Part shown: piece by piece, positions 9,287-12,357 of the stretch
Layout: each line of letters begins with the position of its first letter
Position numbering within the stretch: the stretch's first letter is position 1
The notes under the pieces: model-generated
Told to the model about the DNA's origin: nothing
Database searches by the model: none
The model's input: only the letters and a program-made list of their open reading frames with translations
Source: Candidatus Nomurabacteria bacterium
GTDB taxonomy: Bacteria; Patescibacteriota; Minisyncoccia; Phycocordibacterales; UBA10002
Assembly: GCA_943349725.1 (NCBI GenBank)
Contig: CALQZP010000030.1
Location: forward strand, 1-12,357
DNA length: 12,357 nt
Direction of reading: 5' to 3'
Program-made: the position numbers and the translations under genes

Positions 9287-12181
9287 TTAGTTACCTTTTG
9301 CGGCCTTGAGAAGCGGGTCGGAGGGGTCCCAAATCCACTGTGCTCCACTTATACTTGTCCACGAACCATTGATGAAAGAGCCAAGCACGGTGGCGGTACC
9401 CCTTGTTCCGATACATGTCCCAACACAGTCAGTCGTTACCTGTTCGGTACCATCGCTTGAAGCGAGAGTGGCTCCGGAGTTATCGGTAACTTTGTAGATA
9501 AGCCCACCCTGATTACCCGACCAAGAGAGGCCGTCCGTCAGATTCGTATTTGTTACTTTTATCTCCAGTTTGTTCTCGCCTTGGCGAAGGTATGGGCTGA
9601 TGTCAATGGAATACGGTGTCGTAAAATTCCAGAGTGAGATGTTGCTAGCCACAACCGTACCATTCACGCTCGCGGTGTACTGGTTGTCCGCCGCGAGAGC
9701 GAGCGTTGCTTTTGAACCGTTAAACTGGAACGTCTTGCTGAAGGTGGCGGTGTAACCCGCGGAGTGCGAAAGAGCAACGACAACCGGAGGCTGAATCGCG
9801 GAGCCAACACTCACCGAAGCGCTAGTCTTCGCGGAAAGTCCCGAAGCATCCGTTACCGTAAAGACAGGTGTGAATGTCCCTCCACGCGAGTAGATGTGGG
9901 TAAAGATGCTGTTCTGTACGGTCACCGAAGCTGTTGCCGAAACTGTTGAACCACCTGAATAGGCGGAGATTTCATCTCCCCAGACGACCGAATAGTTAAG
10001 TGAGGTGCCGTCAGGGTCATACGCTTTCACCGCCCACGTACCTGTCTCCCCAACCGTAAGAGATGTGGGCGCAGTAAGACCAGAGATAACCGGAGCAGTG
10101 CCGATTACATTCCCGACAGTTACGGTAAATGCATTTAATCCGACACCGCCGAAACAATCGGTTACCACGGCTTTCACCTGATAGTTCCCCGCTCGCGCAA
10201 AGCTGTGGCTTGTAGTATAGGTTTGTCCTCTTCCGTTCTGTGACCGAGCAGTTGAACAGAACGAAGTAATGCCAACTTCGTTATCTCCCCAAATCACCCC
10301 CCATGACAAGTCGTCACTATCAGCATCGGTTGCGGTCCAGGAGAAGTTCACCACCTGCCCAGGTTGAATGTTCCCCGGAAGTGACGTACTTGTAACAATT
10401 TGAGGCGCACTGTTGCCTATGTTACTGGAAATAATTTTGAAATAGGAATCACTCGAATCACTGTAAAATACTCCCTCACTATTTTTATATCCAACGGTAA
10501 CTTTAAAATCATCCCCGATTCCTAGGCTCGTCGGTGCGATAAGCGATACGGACCCGATATTTCGAGCGTACATGTCATACACGATATTTGAACCTTTAGA
10601 GAACTGGATTAAAACATAATCAGACGGAATGTTACTGCTTGTCCATCGTATCGTTTGGCTGGAACCGGCCTGCCACGTCTCTCCCCCATTCGGCGAAAGG
10701 ACAGTGATGGTGGGTTTGACTGTATTTGAACCGATGGTAATCGGTCCATCGCTCATATCACCTCGGCAACCATACCGAAACACAAATTGGGGATACAAAG
10801 ACGAGAGGGGGCAACCTACCTGAATAAAGTAATCTCCACCTTCAGAAATCTGACCTTTTTGAGGTACCCATGTTCGGATGCCAGTATTTGCCGCACCTTG
10901 GTCAATCGTCGAAACTACGCGGTATGAAGTGACTCCTGCGGTAACCGTTCTTTGCAAAAGCACAATCGAGACGGGAGCGCCCGCTATAAAAGCCTTGCTG
11001 CTCCATTTGATATCAACCGGTTGATTCAAAAGCAGATTTTCTCCTCCATTCGGAGCGATGACCGTAATGGTAGCTTCCGAAGACGCGACAGACGAGATGG
11101 TAAAAGGCGCATCACTTGCATCACTCACACAGCCAGCGTCAACACACTCGATAAATATCACATAGGTTCCCGAAGGTGTCTGGTAAAAACCCGTTTTAGG
11201 ATTATAGAGATCTTGCGAGGAGAGCGATGACACGGACCACGAGAACGGCAAGTCGGACCGCGCACCGTCAAATAACTTCCGGCCCAAACGAGTGGGTGCG
11301 TCCAATAACCAGACATTTAAACGCTTATTGCTTGGAACATCTGACCACTTAATGCTCACAGCATCACCTTCTCTGTAATTTTCTCCCCCATTCGGCGAGA
11401 GAACGGTGATTGAGGATGAGACCGTTGGGGAGATGACATTGAAATAACTCACACCACAGGCGGGGTCGGCCTTTCCCCCATCACAAAGAGTAATCCGGTA
11501 TCTACCATCCGGGATATTTGTGGCTTCAGGAGATAACGTTATTTTATTTTCTCCAACTGTAGCAGAATCTGACTTCGAATAATAATCTAAACCGTTGACA
11601 CCGCTGATATGAATATTTAGGGGTTTAATATTGTAGTTTACTCGAAAACTAATTGTAATCTGGCTACCCCTAGCATACGATTCCCCGTTCGGTGAAAGGA
11701 CGGTGATGGAGGGAAGTGGCTTTACCGGCTCCTTTGGACTACAGAGACTATTTAGCTTTGCGCGGGTAAGCGGGCCAATGTAGCCGGTTCCGCGAATGCC
11801 GTATTTTGCTTGAAGCTTCACCACCGCGGCGGCCACTTCTTCATCATAGGCATTGATATTGCTTGTAGATAAAAGACCTTCCTTAAGAAGAATTGCGCCG
11901 AGCGCATCCGCTTCGGCCTCTTTCATGCCGATACCGATTCCGAGGTCTCGAGTGAAGGTAAAACATACAGTCGGTGTAACAGGAGTTGACGTAGATGGCG
12001 TTCGTCCATTCAGCGAATCGTCCACGTTCTTGACGACAGACTCATCCACGCCAAAAGACCGCACGAGTGCGATAATCGCATTTATCTGGTCAGAGGTGAG
12101 CGCGGCTACCTGGCTAAAAGGGAGAGAGAAACCAGCTAAAACGAGTAATGAGAGGCTTACACCGGCTAATTTTTTTTTCAT
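9287..12181 (-). CDS. Large exported multidomain surface protein
   Basis: A 964-residue protein. Start: ATG at 12181 (MKKKLAG...), preferred to an in-frame TTG six bases upstream. A Sec signal peptide (KKK, then a hydrophobic LSLLVLAGF core) is probably cleaved after VAA at residues 25-27. Residues about 73-147 form a peptidoglycan-binding-1-like domain (AAAVVKLQAKYGIRGTGYIG, then PLTRAKLNSLC). Four Ig-like repeats of the Kre9/SPNGGE type start near 159, 258, 372 and 492 (ITVLSPNGG-like, then IKW or IRW). Two PKD-like domains follow (about 592-690 and 695-794; VIWGD, SFARAGNYQVKAVVTD and HIYSRGGTFTPVFTVTD). The C-terminus (about 800-964) looks like a galactose-binding/jelly-roll fold (DISPYLRQGENKLEIKVTN). 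The 12 cysteines fall as six pairs, each within one domain. No C-terminal anchor is seen, so attachment may be through peptidoglycan. Role inferred: cell-surface adhesion or glycan binding. Confidence 0.85.
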   Translation of the reverse strand: MKKKLAGVSLSLLVLAGFSLPFSQVAALTSDQINAIIALVRSFGVDESVVKNVDDSLNGRTPSTSTPVTPTVCFTFTRDLGIGIGMKEAEADALGAILLKEGLLSTSNINAYDEEVAAAVVKLQAKYGIRGTGYIGPLTRAKLNSLCSPKEPVKPLPSITVLSPNGESYARGSQITISFRVNYNIKPLNIHISGVNGLDYYSKSDSATVGENKITLSPEATNIPDGRYRITLCDGGKADPACGVSYFNVISPTVSSSITVLSPNGGENYREGDAVSIKWSDVPSNKRLNVWLLDAPTRLGRKLFDGARSDLPFSWSVSSLSSQDLYNPKTGFYQTPSGTYVIFIECVDAGCVSDASDAPFTISSVASSEATITVIAPNGGENLLLNQPVDIKWSSKAFIAGAPVSIVLLQRTVTAGVTSYRVVSTIDQGAANTGIRTWVPQKGQISEGGDYFIQVGCPLSSLYPQFVFRYGCRGDMSDGPITIGSNTVKPTITVLSPNGGETWQAGSSQTIRWTSSNIPSDYVLIQFSKGSNIVYDMYARNIGSVSLIAPTSLGIGDDFKVTVGYKNSEGVFYSDSSDSYFKIISSNIGNSAPQIVTSTSLPGNIQPGQVVNFSWTATDADSDDLSWGVIWGDNEVGITSFCSTARSQNGRGQTYTTSHSFARAGNYQVKAVVTDCFGGVGLNAFTVTVGNVIGTAPVISGLTAPTSLTVGETGTWAVKAYDPDGTSLNYSVVWGDEISAYSGGSTVSATASVTVQNSIFTHIYSRGGTFTPVFTVTDASGLSAKTSASVSVGSAIQPPVVVALSHSAGYTATFSKTFQFNGSKATLALAADNQYTASVNGTVVASNISLWNFTTPYSIDISPYLRQGENKLEIKVTNTNLTDGLSWSGNQGGLIYKVTDNSGATLASSDGTEQVTTDCVGTCIGTRGTATVLGSFINGSWTSISGAQWIWDPSDPLLKAAKGN

Positions 12182-12247
12182 AGGCAAAAGGCTAATTAAA
12201 AGGCTAAAACCTTCCAGCTACCTTTGAAGTAGTACAAGGCGATTAGC

Positions 12248-12275
12248 CATATAATCACCTGTATGAACAGCACAA
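12248..12275. promoter_or_regulatory. Divergent promoter region
   Basis: The 81 bases between the exported-protein gene and the edge ORF should hold both promoters. On the plus strand TATAAT lies at 12250-12255, only seven bases before the ATG at 12263, so that transcript would be leaderless; no convincing -35 is seen at normal spacing. On the minus strand TTGTGC (12270-12275) and TATATG (12248-12253) are 16 bases apart, a weak match. The two -10 boxes overlap. Confidence 0.3.
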
Positions 12276-12357
12276 AAAACTACGGTCATGTAAGCCTTGA
12301 GGAACGCAAACACCTGGCGTATCTCTACAATAGAGAAGACCGGGGAACCTTGCGACA
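12263..12357 (+). CDS. Partial ORF, possibly IS30-type transposase start
   Basis: An open frame begins at ATG 12263 and runs off the window after 31 codons: MNSTKNYGHVSLEERKHLAY, then LYNREDRGTLR. The pattern 'Y-x-H-[VL]-[ST]-L-E-E-R-x-x-[LI]' followed by a short helix resembles the N-terminal HTH_38 domain of IS30-family transposases. Only the first helix is visible, with no DDE residues, so this remains a suggestion. No terminal inverted repeat is evident in the 81 bases upstream. Confidence 0.45.
   Translation, partial: MNSTKNYGHVSLEERKHLAYLYNREDRGTLR

Overview
The window looks like the chromosome of a Candidate Phyla Radiation (Patescibacteria, probably Parcubacteria-type) bacterium. This is inferred from the divergence of the ribosomal proteins, a secreted protein that joins a peptidoglycan-binding domain to 'SPNGGE' repeats, and the remains of a PaaX/Cas2-like regulator of the kind common in that group. 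No rRNA, tRNA or CRISPR array is visible.

Layout, left to right. Bases 1-1590 hold no intact gene. They contain two polypyrimidine tracts, two long perfect palindromes, two mirror-image copies of a 37-bp hairpin, a broken PaaX/Cas2-like gene with one of those hairpins at its internal breakpoint, and a nested inverted-repeat (MITE-like) element. Bases 1595-9088 hold a minus-strand S10/spc ribosomal protein cluster in the order rplC, rplD, rplW, rplB, [opposite-strand small ORF], rpsS, rplV, rpsC, rplP, rpmC, rpsQ, rplN, rplX, rplE. It lacks rpsJ at the front and ends at rplE with a strong hairpin, so the rest of spc must lie elsewhere. Bases 9287-12181 encode a 964-residue exported multidomain protein. 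At the right edge a truncated plus-strand ORF resembles the start of an IS30-type transposase.

The most striking signal is in the gaps of the ribosomal cluster. Nine of the eleven same-strand gaps other than the rplB/rpsS gap (all but rpmC/rpsQ) are filled from stop codon to start codon by a long imperfect hairpin built from short degenerate tandem units. Six are copies of one CTAG-rich family with a 7-base period, two belong to an ACCAATC family, and two are singletons (a 9-base GACACTAAT type and a 7-base AGTTTAA type); rpmC/rpsQ has only 5 bases. None of the 13 ribosomal genes has a recognisable Shine-Dalgarno sequence; the start codon usually sits a few bases after the hairpin's 3' arm.

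The cluster appears to be two transcription units. Each begins with a similar promoter (TTGACT, then an extended -10 TGnTAGTnT): one before rplC and one before rpsS. The first ends at a bidirectional terminator shared with the convergent small ORF, and the second ends after rplE. Sub-types of the CTAG-rich spacer follow this division.
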